A stretch of 50,839 bases of DNA from contig JAEYQO010000045.1 of NCBI GenBank assembly GCA_023409975.1, positions 1 through 50,839 of the forward strand, written 5' to 3'. The number at the start of each line of letters is the position of its first letter. Positions within the stretch are counted from its first letter, which is position 1. Below the pieces are notes generated by a model, which did not search any database, was not told the origin of the DNA, and worked only from the letters and a program-made list of their open reading frames with translations. The position numbers were made by a program, and so were the translations under genes. The DNA is from Bacteroidota bacterium (lineage in GTDB: Bacteria; Bacteroidota; Bacteroidia; Chitinophagales; Chitinophagaceae). Positions 7,693-15,424 of this stretch are shown here, piece after piece.

Positions 7693-9141
7693 ATGAGGAA
7701 TTGTTACCTATTATTCCTGGTTTTCTGCTCTTTGGTAGCCCAGGGACAGAACTATCAAATCATCCAGCCTGGACAGAAAAGATATTTCACCAATGAAGGC
7801 GGCCTTCTGAAAGGAATCCGAATAGATTCCTCAAAAACAGAAAATGGGGACTTGATATTGTATCCGTTTAAGACGCCGAGGGGAATGGCACCAGCCCTAT
7901 GGGGATCCGCCCAACTGGATACCAATGGTGGGTCCTGGGTGGGCAGTGAGATCAGAATTCGACCAGACGGGCTTACTATGATCGATACGCGGTGGGGTGA
8001 TACCTTATTCATAAAAACACGAGCAACACTAGGGGAGCAATGGCGGTTCTACGATGATACCGGCAGCAGATACTTTTTGGCTACGGTAACCTCTGTGGGG
8101 ACTGCACCGGTATTGAATCAAACAGATTCAATTAAGACAATAACCATCAATGTATTTAATGCCGGATTACCGGAGTCCGGACATAAAATTGACGGTAAAC
8201 AGCTTGTACTAAGTAAGAATCATGGCCTCTATGAGACGATTTCGCTCCACACATTTCCATATCCGGGAATTGTCAATAATAGTCAGGGATCTTTTTGGGC
8301 GGATGTTTTCATGAAATTATATGATGAACCATTCAATGGAACAATTCAAACCTACAAACTGGTTTCTTTTGAATTCCCTGATTCAACCGAGATATTCAAT
8401 TTCGAAATCGGAGATATATTTGAAAGATGGAGGAATCACGTACCCGGTTACTTCAACTCGTATGAAATAGACAGTATCATGGATAAAACTGTGAACACAA
8501 ACGGCATTATATATACCATTCACAGAAAAACATATACTGACGGGGCTAATTATGGTTCCAGTTCTGTGGTTTACAGACAGGTAGCATATGGTCTTATGGA
8601 TTTTACCGGGGGAAAAATGCCCGAAGAAAAAGGACTGATCCACGCGGTCGTTTACATTCCAGATGACACCAGCCATTGCGTTGTAGGTAAATATTATCTA
8701 ACTAGAGAATTGGATATGACTACTACCGGTTACTGGTATGGAGGGGATCTGGTCTGTCTAGAAGCTTATACGTGGAAAGAGAAATTCGGACCGGATTTTT
8801 GGAGAAAATGTTTATCGGATAAGGGAACTGGAAAGATTATCTATTCCGTTAAAAACAATCAACCTTGCGGAACTTTGGTGCCCTTAAGTGTCCACCAAAT
8901 CGAAAAGAGTCATCGTCCAGAGGTTTATCCAAATCCTGTGACGGATCACATTTATATAAAAGGGATTGAAGGAAACACCAGCTACTATATCTACTCTATG
9001 GATGGGCGTTTGATGAAGGCAGGGTTTACTCAATTCGACACACCAATTTCTGTTTCAGAACTAGCACCTGGTACTTATATTTTGAAGTATCAGTCGAGGC
9101 CAAACAGCAATTTTGACGTCAAAAAAATTGTCATTCAATAA
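7693..9141 (+). CDS. Secreted protein with T9SS type A C-terminal sorting domain
   Basis: 482 residues from ATG 7693 (the frame is open to 7660, but the signal peptide MRNCYLLFLVFCSLVAQGQ starts here). The last 70 or so residues form a Por secretion/T9SS type A sorting domain: VYPNPVTDHIYIKG, YYIYSMDGRLMKAG, ELAPGTYILKY, ending KKIVIQ. Such cargo crosses the outer membrane by the type IX system and is cleaved and attached to the surface or released. The 400-residue passenger has no motif I recognise and may be an adhesin or structural protein. A strong terminator follows. Confidence 0.88.
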   Translation: MRNCYLLFLVFCSLVAQGQNYQIIQPGQKRYFTNEGGLLKGIRIDSSKTENGDLILYPFKTPRGMAPALWGSAQLDTNGGSWVGSEIRIRPDGLTMIDTRWGDTLFIKTRATLGEQWRFYDDTGSRYFLATVTSVGTAPVLNQTDSIKTITINVFNAGLPESGHKIDGKQLVLSKNHGLYETISLHTFPYPGIVNNSQGSFWADVFMKLYDEPFNGTIQTYKLVSFEFPDSTEIFNFEIGDIFERWRNHVPGYFNSYEIDSIMDKTVNTNGIIYTIHRKTYTDGANYGSSSVVYRQVAYGLMDFTGGKMPEEKGLIHAVVYIPDDTSHCVVGKYYLTRELDMTTTGYWYGGDLVCLEAYTWKEKFGPDFWRKCLSDKGTGKIIYSVKNNQPCGTLVPLSVHQIEKSHRPEVYPNPVTDHIYIKGIEGNTSYYIYSMDGRLMKAGFTQFDTPISVSELAPGTYILKYQSRPNSNFDVKKIVIQ

Positions 9142-9153
9142 CCAACTTAAAAT

Positions 9154-9194
9154 GAAGAAGCTGTCTTACCCTGAGGTGAGACAGCTTCTTTTTT
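9154..9194 (+). terminator. Rho-independent terminator after the T9SS cargo gene
   Basis: GAAGCTGTCTTACC (9157-9170) pairs with GGTGAGACAGCTTC (9175-9188) with one G-T pair and the loop CTGA; a T-run follows. The flanking AAG/CTT bases can extend the stem. It also faces the small minus-strand gene and may serve both. Confidence 0.9.
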
Positions 9195-9208
9195 GGGAGA
9201 TGATTGAT

Positions 9209-9409
9209 CTACCGTGATTTCAGGTCGATATACTCCTTGATCACCTTACAAATCTCATACTGTTCCTTGCCTACGTAATAATTCATCCATTGCTTCAACG
9301 ACTTCACCGGCAGTTCACAAAACATCTCTCTAAGCTCTGTTTGAGATAAATCTGAAATGTCAAATGATATTACCTCAGCCTTTCTTCTTCTTTCACTAGT
9401 CCGTTTCAT
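9209..9409 (-). CDS. Small protein of unknown function
   Basis: 66 residues from ATG 9407-9409 (MKRTSERRRKAEVISF). The basic start is followed by amphipathic helices (LSQTELREMFCELPVKSLKQWMNYY and a final VIKEYIDLKSR), which suggests a small all-helical soluble protein. The frame is open to 9478, but the extra 23 residues are of low quality. It converges on the T9SS cargo gene, sharing the intervening terminator. I do not recognise the family; coding status rests on plausible composition and its placement. Confidence 0.45.
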   Translation of the reverse strand: MKRTSERRRKAEVISFDISDLSQTELREMFCELPVKSLKQWMNYYVGKEQYEICKVIKEYIDLKSR

Positions 9410-9549
9410 CACCAAGCTTTGCCATCTTGTATGAAAACTGTGCCAGGGCATAGAAACTGGCGGCGGCCGTGCAATCATGATCCGGAACCTTCTGCTGATT
9501 TACAGCAAGTTATTTGATTAAAACGAGCTGAAAAATCGCCCTTTCGTGC

Positions 9550-9581
9550 TTGCAATTATCCGGGACATTCTACTATATTTG
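9550..9581 (+). promoter_or_regulatory. Strong Bacteroidota-type promoter
   Basis: TTG at 9550-9552 and TATATTTG at 9574-9581 are separated by 21 bases, close to the phylum consensus (TTTG, 19-21 bases, TAnnTTTG). Transcription would start near 9587. No open frame of note follows for over 350 bases, pointing to a non-coding RNA. Confidence 0.75.
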
Positions 9582-9586
9582 CACAG

Positions 9587-9870
9587 GCCATTGAAAAATG
9601 ACCCACTGGAGAGCAATGGTGGCATGATCATGTTTGACTTAGAGTTGATGATCGTTTTACATGTCAGGTAGCTCAGATATTTAAAAAGGAGAACAAACCG
9701 TATCCCGGTTTTCAGAAACGGCCATTAGATTCAACATCAGGGATATAGACTTATAGCCAGAACACCATGAGTGTTTAAGATAAAGCGCAGGCGTAGTCTA
9801 TCTGATGTTGGGGTGCTTGGCCGTACCTTGAAAATAGATGGCTACTAACCTGCGCCTCTCTATTTTCTTT
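9587..9870 (+). ncRNA. Probable structured non-coding RNA, family not recognised
   Basis: A good promoter precedes a stretch without an open frame but with several perfect pairings: CCATTG (9588-9593) with CAATGG (9614-9619); GATCAT (9626-9631) with ATGATC (9648-9653); CAACATCAG (9732-9740) with CTGATGTTG (9802-9810); GCGCAGG (9785-9791) with CCTGCGC (9849-9855), extended by GTAG/CTAC and TCTAT/ATAGA. The last two helices interleave, forming a pseudoknot. A pyrimidine-rich tract (9856-9874) follows the last helix and may end the transcript. I see no tmRNA (no CCA end), RNase P or SRP signature. Boundaries are approximate. Confidence 0.6.
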
Positions 9871-9950
9871 CCTTTATACAATTTCCCCCGTTTATTTTAC
9901 CAGGCTGGCACTCTTCTTTTAATATTCGAAAAGAAAGAAAGAATCCGCTT

Positions 9951-10184
9951 ATGCAAACATTTGATCTGACAACAGTACTGGATGGCGTACCATTTTCTGT
10001 TCGCGCGACGCCTTTTGATTTCAATAATGAGAAACGTTTTAAGGTAGCGTATGGGGACAAGGAGTACGTCTTTGCTTACGACTCTGAAATAGGCAGGTAT
10101 GCGGCTATAGGAGATGAGGCTGTAGATATTCCTGACAATCTTGAGGGATGGCTGGCGGAAAGACTGGAGAACTACCGGGCCTGA
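9951..10184 (+). CDS. Small protein of unknown function
   Basis: 77 residues starting MQTFDLTTVLDGVPFSV, acidic at the end (DIPDNLEGWLAERLENY). The pattern of alternating strands (FKVAYGDKEYVFAYDSEIGRYAAIG) followed by a helix looks like a compact alpha/beta domain; similar short proteins are widespread in Chitinophagaceae as uncharacterised families, to my recollection. No signal peptide, so cytoplasmic. It lies directly downstream of the probable non-coding RNA and is followed by its own terminator, which supports a real transcription unit. Confidence 0.65.
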   Translation: MQTFDLTTVLDGVPFSVRATPFDFNNEKRFKVAYGDKEYVFAYDSEIGRYAAIGDEAVDIPDNLEGWLAERLENYRA

Positions 10185-10222
10185 CCTGTAGTAGTCTTAC
10201 AAGCCAGGAACATCATTAAAGC

Positions 10223-10254
10223 AAAGAAGCTGTCCGGTCTGGACAGCTTCTTTG
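10223..10254. terminator. Bidirectional terminator between 9951 gene and M16 genes
   Basis: AAAGAAGCTGTCC (10223-10235) pairs perfectly with GGACAGCTTCTTT (10241-10253) with a 5-base loop. The A-flank and T-flank allow use from both sides. Its arms share GAAGCTGTC/GACAGCTTC with the terminator at 9154-9194. Confidence 0.9.
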
Positions 10255-10275
10255 TTATCACTCTAAGAATTCCTT

Positions 10276-12372
10276 TTACTCGAATTCGGTATCGGCAATT
10301 CCTTTATTGACTTCAACAGTCTGCACTTCCGCTGAGATAGCCTGCGGACCTACTGTCTGCTTCAGCTTAAACGGAATTTTGAAACCCTTTCCGCCTTCCA
10401 CTTCACGGTAGTCACTATACTCACTTACCTGAGACAGCGCCCCCTGAGGAGTTTCAAGCGATCTGGAAGTACGGATCAGCAGCCCGGTATTGGTGTCGTA
10501 ATACTCGCTGCTTTTTTTACCGTTAGCGTCAACAGCTTCGAGCACATACACATCGGTACCGTTTACCTGCTCCATACCCTTCAGTGTTCTTTTAATGCCA
10601 TATTTCTCAGGATTAAGGTCGGCATAAATATCCGCCTGCTGCTGAGCTTCCTTCAGCTCATCACCTTCCAGATCCTGGCGCTGGCCCTGTGCTTCGTTGT
10701 AACCTTTATCACCGTTGACAACCATTTTCTGAAGCACCATGCCCATACCTTCGATCGTCATTTTCATTTTCGCCGGTGCTTTCTTCATCTCAGTGATGGT
10801 CAGTTCAAGTGCCTGTCCGCCCATATTAATGGAACCTTTACTTTCCGTACGGATATCCTTAACTGCGCGAACCGCATCGGCGCCACCAATTGCCTGAATG
10901 TATTTCTTCATTACATCATCTGCAGTCAGGTTCGCGGGTGCTGCGGCGGTAGTGGCTGGCTTTACTGAGTTTCCGTAGGTGTCATAGAAATCAATAGTTC
11001 CATCAGAGTCGAAACGCTTCAGAGATTCAGCAACTTCGTCTTTACTACCTACTACCACGATATGTGCTTTTTCCGGATTGATATACTTACGGGCGACACT
11101 CTGGATATCGTCTGCAGTCACGGCGGCCAGGTTCTTCAGGTAGTTCTGGTAATAATCCTTAGGCATATTGTAGCGCTCGATATTGATAGCGTATTGCGCA
11201 ACCGTAGCTGGATTTTCAAGAGCGATGGCAAAAGAACCGGACAGATTTGTCAGGTGATTCTTCAGTTCTTCACTACCCACCTTCTCATTTCGCATCTTGT
11301 TCATTTCTGCGATCATTTCGGTCACGGAGCTATCTGTAACAGCGTTACGACCTTTTGCATAGGCAGTGAAAGAACCTTTGAGATGATCCTGACTGATGGA
11401 AGAATAGGAACCGTAAGTCCAGCCGTGCTTTTCGCGCAGGTTCAGGAACAGGCGTCCATTGGAACCACCACCCAGAATTGAATTAGCTACCCGAGCTTTG
11501 ATGGCATCTGCCGCACCGGGTTTGAGATCCAGCGGATAGGTGACATTAATAACACTCTGCACTGCTGCTTCACGAGGTACGAATGCTACCTGACGGGTAG
11601 ATGGAGCGACAGGGTTGCTGTATTGAGCTACAGGAACAGTAGCTTTCTTCCAGTTACCGAAATACTTTTCGATCACGGGTTTGATCTGTGCAACTGTAAC
11701 ATCACCCACGATGGCCATGTACGCCACATTGGGCCTGAAGTAGGTGGTGTAATATTGCTTTACGCGATCCAGTGAAATCTTATCGATGGACTCTTTGGTG
11801 GTAACCTCACCGTAAGGATGTCTTTTGCCATAGTTGAGTACTGCACTCACCTTCTGAAGCATGGCATCAGGTTCATTCTCTTCTGCTTCCAGACCTGAGC
11901 GCATCAGCGTTTTCACCTTTTCCAGTTCTTCCTGTGTGATGTTGGCATTCATCAGAATGTCAGCCATCAGCTCAAATATTTTATCCTGGTGTTTGGTAAG
12001 ACCGGATGCGTACATCCCTTCATCAGACGCACTGATGCGGGCACCCAGGAAATCGATTTCCTGATTCAGTTGATCCTTACTGCGTGTTTTCGTTCCGGAA
12101 AGTAGGAGTTCTGACATCATTTCCCGATATCCTGCCATTTCCCCTTCCAGTTCCGGTTTGATATCCAGTTGAATGGAGGCAGAGAAAGTTGGAAGTTTGT
12201 GATTTTCGACGACAAACACCTTTAATCCATTAGGGAGCGTGAAGCTTTCGGATTTGCCGAGTTTTATCTCCGGAGCAGGTCCTGCCTCAGGCCTTTTACT
12301 GCGGTCGAGCGATTGAGCCATGGCACCGAATCCCAGTGCCAGGGTAAGTATAGTGAGAGATATTTTCTTCAT
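10276..12372 (-). CDS. M16-family peptidase-like protein lacking the zinc motif, with LolA-like tail
   Basis: 698 residues with a signal peptide (MKKISLTILTLALGFGAMAQ). Residues about 40-465 form two M16 (pitrilysin-type) half-domains, but where active members carry HXXEH this one has GYREMMSELLLSG, so it cannot bind zinc in the usual way. It is probably the structural partner of the active M16 gene just upstream, as with mitochondrial processing peptidase alpha. The last 220 residues (from DDVMKKYIQAIGGADAV) resemble an outer-membrane lipoprotein-sorting (LolA-like) beta fold often attached to such proteins in this phylum. Periplasmic. The gap to the upstream gene is 31 bases: one operon. 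Confidence 0.88.
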   Translation of the reverse strand: MKKISLTILTLALGFGAMAQSLDRSKRPEAGPAPEIKLGKSESFTLPNGLKVFVVENHKLPTFSASIQLDIKPELEGEMAGYREMMSELLLSGTKTRSKDQLNQEIDFLGARISASDEGMYASGLTKHQDKIFELMADILMNANITQEELEKVKTLMRSGLEAEENEPDAMLQKVSAVLNYGKRHPYGEVTTKESIDKISLDRVKQYYTTYFRPNVAYMAIVGDVTVAQIKPVIEKYFGNWKKATVPVAQYSNPVAPSTRQVAFVPREAAVQSVINVTYPLDLKPGAADAIKARVANSILGGGSNGRLFLNLREKHGWTYGSYSSISQDHLKGSFTAYAKGRNAVTDSSVTEMIAEMNKMRNEKVGSEELKNHLTNLSGSFAIALENPATVAQYAINIERYNMPKDYYQNYLKNLAAVTADDIQSVARKYINPEKAHIVVVGSKDEVAESLKRFDSDGTIDFYDTYGNSVKPATTAAAPANLTADDVMKKYIQAIGGADAVRAVKDIRTESKGSINMGGQALELTITEMKKAPAKMKMTIEGMGMVLQKMVVNGDKGYNEAQGQRQDLEGDELKEAQQQADIYADLNPEKYGIKRTLKGMEQVNGTDVYVLEAVDANGKKSSEYYDTNTGLLIRTSRSLETPQGALSQVSEYSDYREVEGGKGFKIPFKLKQTVGPQAISAEVQTVEVNKGIADTEFE

Positions 12373-12403
12373 CGTTTTGAATGTTTTACCTGTTAGCTAC
12401 TGG

Positions 12404-13738
12404 TTATTGATTCTCCATTGATTTTGGCAGATAGTATACCACCAGGCGATTGTTTTTGCCATAGTACTTCTGCGCGACCTTCTGGAGGTCCTGACGGGTG
12501 ATCCTGCGGTAGCGGTCCAGTTCAGTATTGATCAGGTTTGCCTCTCCGAGGAAAGTGTGGTAAGTAGCCAGATTTTCCACAACGCCCAGCATGCGCTGGT
12601 TCTGACTGATGAAATCAGTTTCTGCCTGATTGATCAGCTTCTGGTATTCTTCTTCGCTGATCAGGTTGTTGGTCACCTTTTCGATCTCTGCCAGCATCGC
12701 TGCTTCGAGATCTTCCGGAGAAACACCCGCGTTAGCGATACCATACATGATAGAGATACCTGGATCTTCGCTGGGGAATGCGAAAGCACCTACACCCAGT
12801 GCCTTCTGCTGCTCATCTACAATGGCCTTCTGGAAACGGGAGCTTTTACCCTGAGACAATAATTGATTCAGTAATTGGAGTGCGTAGAAATCGTCCGTAC
12901 CCATTTCCGGAGTGTGGTGGGACAGGATCACAGCCGGAAGCTGTACATTGTCATAGAAATTCACACGTTTCTCTTCCGTCTGCTGAGGCTCTTTTTCTGT
13001 AGGCCTGGGAATAGGCTTTGTGCCCTTTGGAATGCTACCGAAGTATTTAGCGATGTACTTTTTTGTTTGCTCAATGTCAATATCGCCGCCGACAACCAGT
13101 GTGGCGTTATTGGGAACATAGAACGTTTTATAAAAGTCCATAAACTCCGTCAGCGTAGCCTGATCGATATATTGTTCCTGTCCGATGGGTGTCCAGCGAT
13201 AGGGATGTTTCGTGTAGGCATTTTCGAATACCACACTCAGCAACTGGCCATAAGGCGTATTGTCGTAGCGTTGTTTCTTTTCTTCCTTCACTACTTTCCG
13301 CTGGGTTTCCACACCGACAGTATCGATCCTGGCATGAACCAGGCGCTCAGCCTCCATCCATAATGCCAGTTCCAACTGGTTAGAGGGAAGTACTTCATAG
13401 TAGTACGTACGGTCTTGTGAGGTGTTGGCGTTAAGCTGCCCACCTGCTGCCTGAACCATTTTCATGAATTCCCCCCTACCGATATTCTCGGAACCTTCGA
13501 AAAGCAGGTGTTCGAAGAAGTGTGCGAATCCGGTTCTCTCAGGATCCTCATTTTTAGAACCCACATGATACATTACTGCTACAGCAACGATGGGTGTGGA
13601 ATGATCCTCATGAAGAATAACGTGCATGCCATTGTCGAGATCATACTCGACAAAATTGATCTTTGCGGACTGTGCGTTCGCCTCTGAAGCGAGAAACGAA
13701 ACACCCAGAAGCAAGGATAAAAAAGCTTTGGGCCTCAT
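12404..13738 (-). CDS. M16-family zinc metallopeptidase, active subunit
   Basis: 444 residues with a signal peptide ending near ASEANAQ. The inverted zinc motif HXXEH is present as HFFEH at residues 73-77, and the third ligand is Glu152 or 153 in VVKEEKKQRYDNTPYG, the correct distance downstream. Two half-domains fill the length. It should act in the periplasm on peptides or unfolded proteins, paired with the zinc-less M16 protein encoded next. A minus-strand TATTTTTG element (13761-13768) lies about 25 bases upstream and gives a short leader. Confidence 0.93.
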   Translation of the reverse strand: MRPKAFLSLLLGVSFLASEANAQSAKINFVEYDLDNGMHVILHEDHSTPIVAVAVMYHVGSKNEDPERTGFAHFFEHLLFEGSENIGRGEFMKMVQAAGGQLNANTSQDRTYYYEVLPSNQLELALWMEAERLVHARIDTVGVETQRKVVKEEKKQRYDNTPYGQLLSVVFENAYTKHPYRWTPIGQEQYIDQATLTEFMDFYKTFYVPNNATLVVGGDIDIEQTKKYIAKYFGSIPKGTKPIPRPTEKEPQQTEEKRVNFYDNVQLPAVILSHHTPEMGTDDFYALQLLNQLLSQGKSSRFQKAIVDEQQKALGVGAFAFPSEDPGISIMYGIANAGVSPEDLEAAMLAEIEKVTNNLISEEEYQKLINQAETDFISQNQRMLGVVENLATYHTFLGEANLINTELDRYRRITRQDLQKVAQKYYGKNNRLVVYYLPKSMENQ

Positions 13739-13760
13739 ATTACAAAATCGGTTTAGGTCG

Positions 13761-13768
13761 CAAAAATA
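13761..13768 (-). promoter_or_regulatory. -7 promoter element of the M16 operon
   Basis: TATTTTTG on the minus strand matches TAnnTTTG; transcription would begin near 13755, about 17 bases before the ATG of the active M16 gene. Confidence 0.55.
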
Positions 13769-13857
13769 CAGCCTCGGCGGAGGAATTGCGTTAAAATCTG
13801 CATGTTTTCACCCGAAATCTCCCCCCGTACCGGATATTTGCGGCTCAGCACCCTGAA

Positions 13858-14520
13858 ATGATGATCAACACAGTACTATTTGATATGGACGGCTTATTAC
13901 TCGATACTGAGCCGTTGTGGAGTGAATGTATGCTACGGATCGCCCATCAAAATGGCATTCCCATCACTGCGGACCGATTCAAAGAGACCACTGGTCTGAG
14001 GATATATGAGGTGACGGAATACTGGTCGGTGAAATACCCCTGGGAGGGCAAGAACTGCCGGGAAGTAGCGGAGGATATACTGGAGGATATCATAGCAACA
14101 TCGAAAGAAAAAGGAAGTATTTTATCTGGCGTGGAAGATGCTCTCAGGATGCTGAGGTGGAATGGGTTCAGGACGGGATTGGCATCGTCTTCACCTTCTG
14201 TGATGATCGATGCACTTGTGGATCATTTCCAACTACGGGATCAGTTTGACTGTATTACATCCGCTGATGAAGTGGAACTGGGCAAACCACATCCTGCTGT
14301 ATTTCTCAGATGTGCTGAAAATCTGGGCAGCAGACCCGGAGAATGTCTTGTTTTGGAGGATTCTGTCAATGGGATGATCGCAGGGAAGGCCGCGCGGATG
14401 AAAGTGCTGGTGGTTCCTGATGCAGCGCACCGGGAGGATCCGAGATTCGCTCTTGCAGACCATCAGTTGGAAAGTCTGGAACATCTGACGATCGATCTGA
14501 TCAGGAAGCTCAGTCAATAA
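13858..14520 (+). CDS. HAD-superfamily sugar-phosphate phosphatase (HxpB/YniC-like)
   Basis: 220 residues, the size of hexitol/2-deoxyglucose-6-phosphate phosphatases. HAD motif I is FDMDGLLLDTEPLW (nucleophile and acid/base aspartates), motif II is the SSS in GLASSSPSVM, motif III is the lysine in ELGKPHPAVF, and motif IV is LVLEDSVNGM. The helical cap between motifs I and II (C1 type) selects a small sugar phosphate. LLLDTEPLW is typical of the HxpB/YniC group, so a hexitol- or deoxysugar-phosphate is the likely substrate, untested. A GATATTTG element at 13833-13840 gives a short leader. Divergent from the M16 operon. Confidence 0.9.
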   Translation: MMINTVLFDMDGLLLDTEPLWSECMLRIAHQNGIPITADRFKETTGLRIYEVTEYWSVKYPWEGKNCREVAEDILEDIIATSKEKGSILSGVEDALRMLRWNGFRTGLASSSPSVMIDALVDHFQLRDQFDCITSADEVELGKPHPAVFLRCAENLGSRPGECLVLEDSVNGMIAGKAARMKVLVVPDAAHREDPRFALADHQLESLEHLTIDLIRKLSQ

Positions 14521-14759
14521 ACCCACATTGATTTTGCCTACTGAACAGATTGCAGTAGTCTGTTATGATTTTCCTGAAAGAAGTCTTTTATTTGTGCCAT
14601 CTTCAGCAAGTCCGAGCGAAAGCATGCTCCTCAATACTTGTTAATCCCCCCTGATTCGACTGGAATAGTCTGATCCCATCACTCCTGTCCCAAAGTTTTC
14701 AACCCTGGTAGTATCTATCATCGGCGATATGATGGCGTTTGCAAGGAATATACAGGGAG

Positions 14760-14814
14760 TCAGTAGTAACGGAGGTATAACGGAGGTATAAGGGAGGTAT
14801 AAGGGAGGGGTGGA
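14760..14814. repeat. 11-base tandem array, GGAGGTATAAC type
   Basis: Units in phase: TCAGTAGTAAC (14760), GGAGGTATAAC (14771), GGAGGTATAAG (14782), GGAGGTATAAG (14793), GGAGGGGTGGA (14804). Three units are nearly identical and the outer two are diverged. Confidence 0.85.
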
Positions 14815-14965
14815 TCAGGCGTTAGTCGTTAGTGGTCTTGGCCTTCGCTTTGGCATCAGATGACGGATGGCAGATGTTAGTGGTCCGGGGTCTGGATGGG
14901 GGCCAGGGTTTGGGATAAATTGGCCTCGGGCTTCGCTTCAATTATACGGTTCGATGGCCAACAGC

Positions 14966-15130
14966 TATCCACTACCTTGCTGGTGACCTGCAAGTTACTT
15001 ACATGCAACTTGGGGGCACCTTGCTGGTGACTTGCTGATGACTTGCTGATGACTTGCTGATGACTTAGGTTCCCGTCCCCCTCTGGTCCACCCCTCATCC
15101 CGCTGTAACCCGCGTACTACCCACGTATAC
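14966..15130. repeat. 11-base tandem array, TTGCTGATGAC type (about 15 units)
   Basis: From 14966 every 11 bases: TATCCACTACC, TTGCTGGTGAC, CTGCAAGTTAC, TTACATGCAAC, TTGGGGGCACC, TTGCTGGTGAC, then TTGCTGATGAC three times to 15064. Two identical TTGCTGGTGAC units are exactly 44 bases apart. Beyond 15065 the phase continues as units mostly starting TCC or CCC (15076, 15087, 15098, 15109, 15120). Nine consecutive units end in AC or ACC. Confidence 0.85.
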
Positions 15131-15384
15131 GGATTTCGTTTTAATGTGTTTTCACTTCTTTTGGCCTTCGCTTCCGATGGCAGATTTCAAATGGGAGTTA
15201 AGGGTTGTGGGCGTGGGCATTGCTTTCGCCTTTGCCAGTTTTTTCAGTTTTTGTCTCGGCTTTTGACAAAACGAAAAAGGTAATGAGCGACGAAGAACCA
15301 CAGGGCTTTGGCCAGTTGGCTGTTGGCCGTTTCCCGTGCAGTCGGAAGCATATTATCTGTATATAAGTGTAACTGATCACGGAA

Positions 15385-15417
15385 TTGGAATCAGGTAGAT
15401 AAAGGTTAGTATCTTTG
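15385..15417 (+). promoter_or_regulatory. Promoter of the PurF-like gene, probably leaderless
   Basis: TTG (15385-15387) and TATCTTTG (15410-15417) are 22 bases apart. Transcription would start about 6-8 bases after the -7 element, at or just before the ATG at 15425, so the mRNA would have no or almost no 5' leader. Confidence 0.6.
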
Positions 15418-15424
15418 CACCCGC

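Larger units (their letters stand above)
14521..15424. other. 900-base non-coding stretch rich in 11-base-period repeats
   Basis: No supportable gene. It contains two 11-base arrays (14760-14814 and 14966-15130), and the second is flanked by a composite direct repeat: TTGGCCTTCGCTT at 14838-14850 and 15161-15173, each followed at a short distance by GATGGCAGAT (14866-14875 and 15176-15185). A related GGGCTTCGCTTC is near 14928-14939. The end carries the purF promoter. Confidence 0.7.

Noticed and set aside
9860..10060. Minus-strand 66-codon frame over the start of the 9951 gene
   Set aside because: Antisense shadow of a better-supported plus-strand gene and the RNA 3' end.
14966..15130. CRISPR array
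   Set aside because: Repeats are contiguous 11-base units without spacers, and no cas gene is present.
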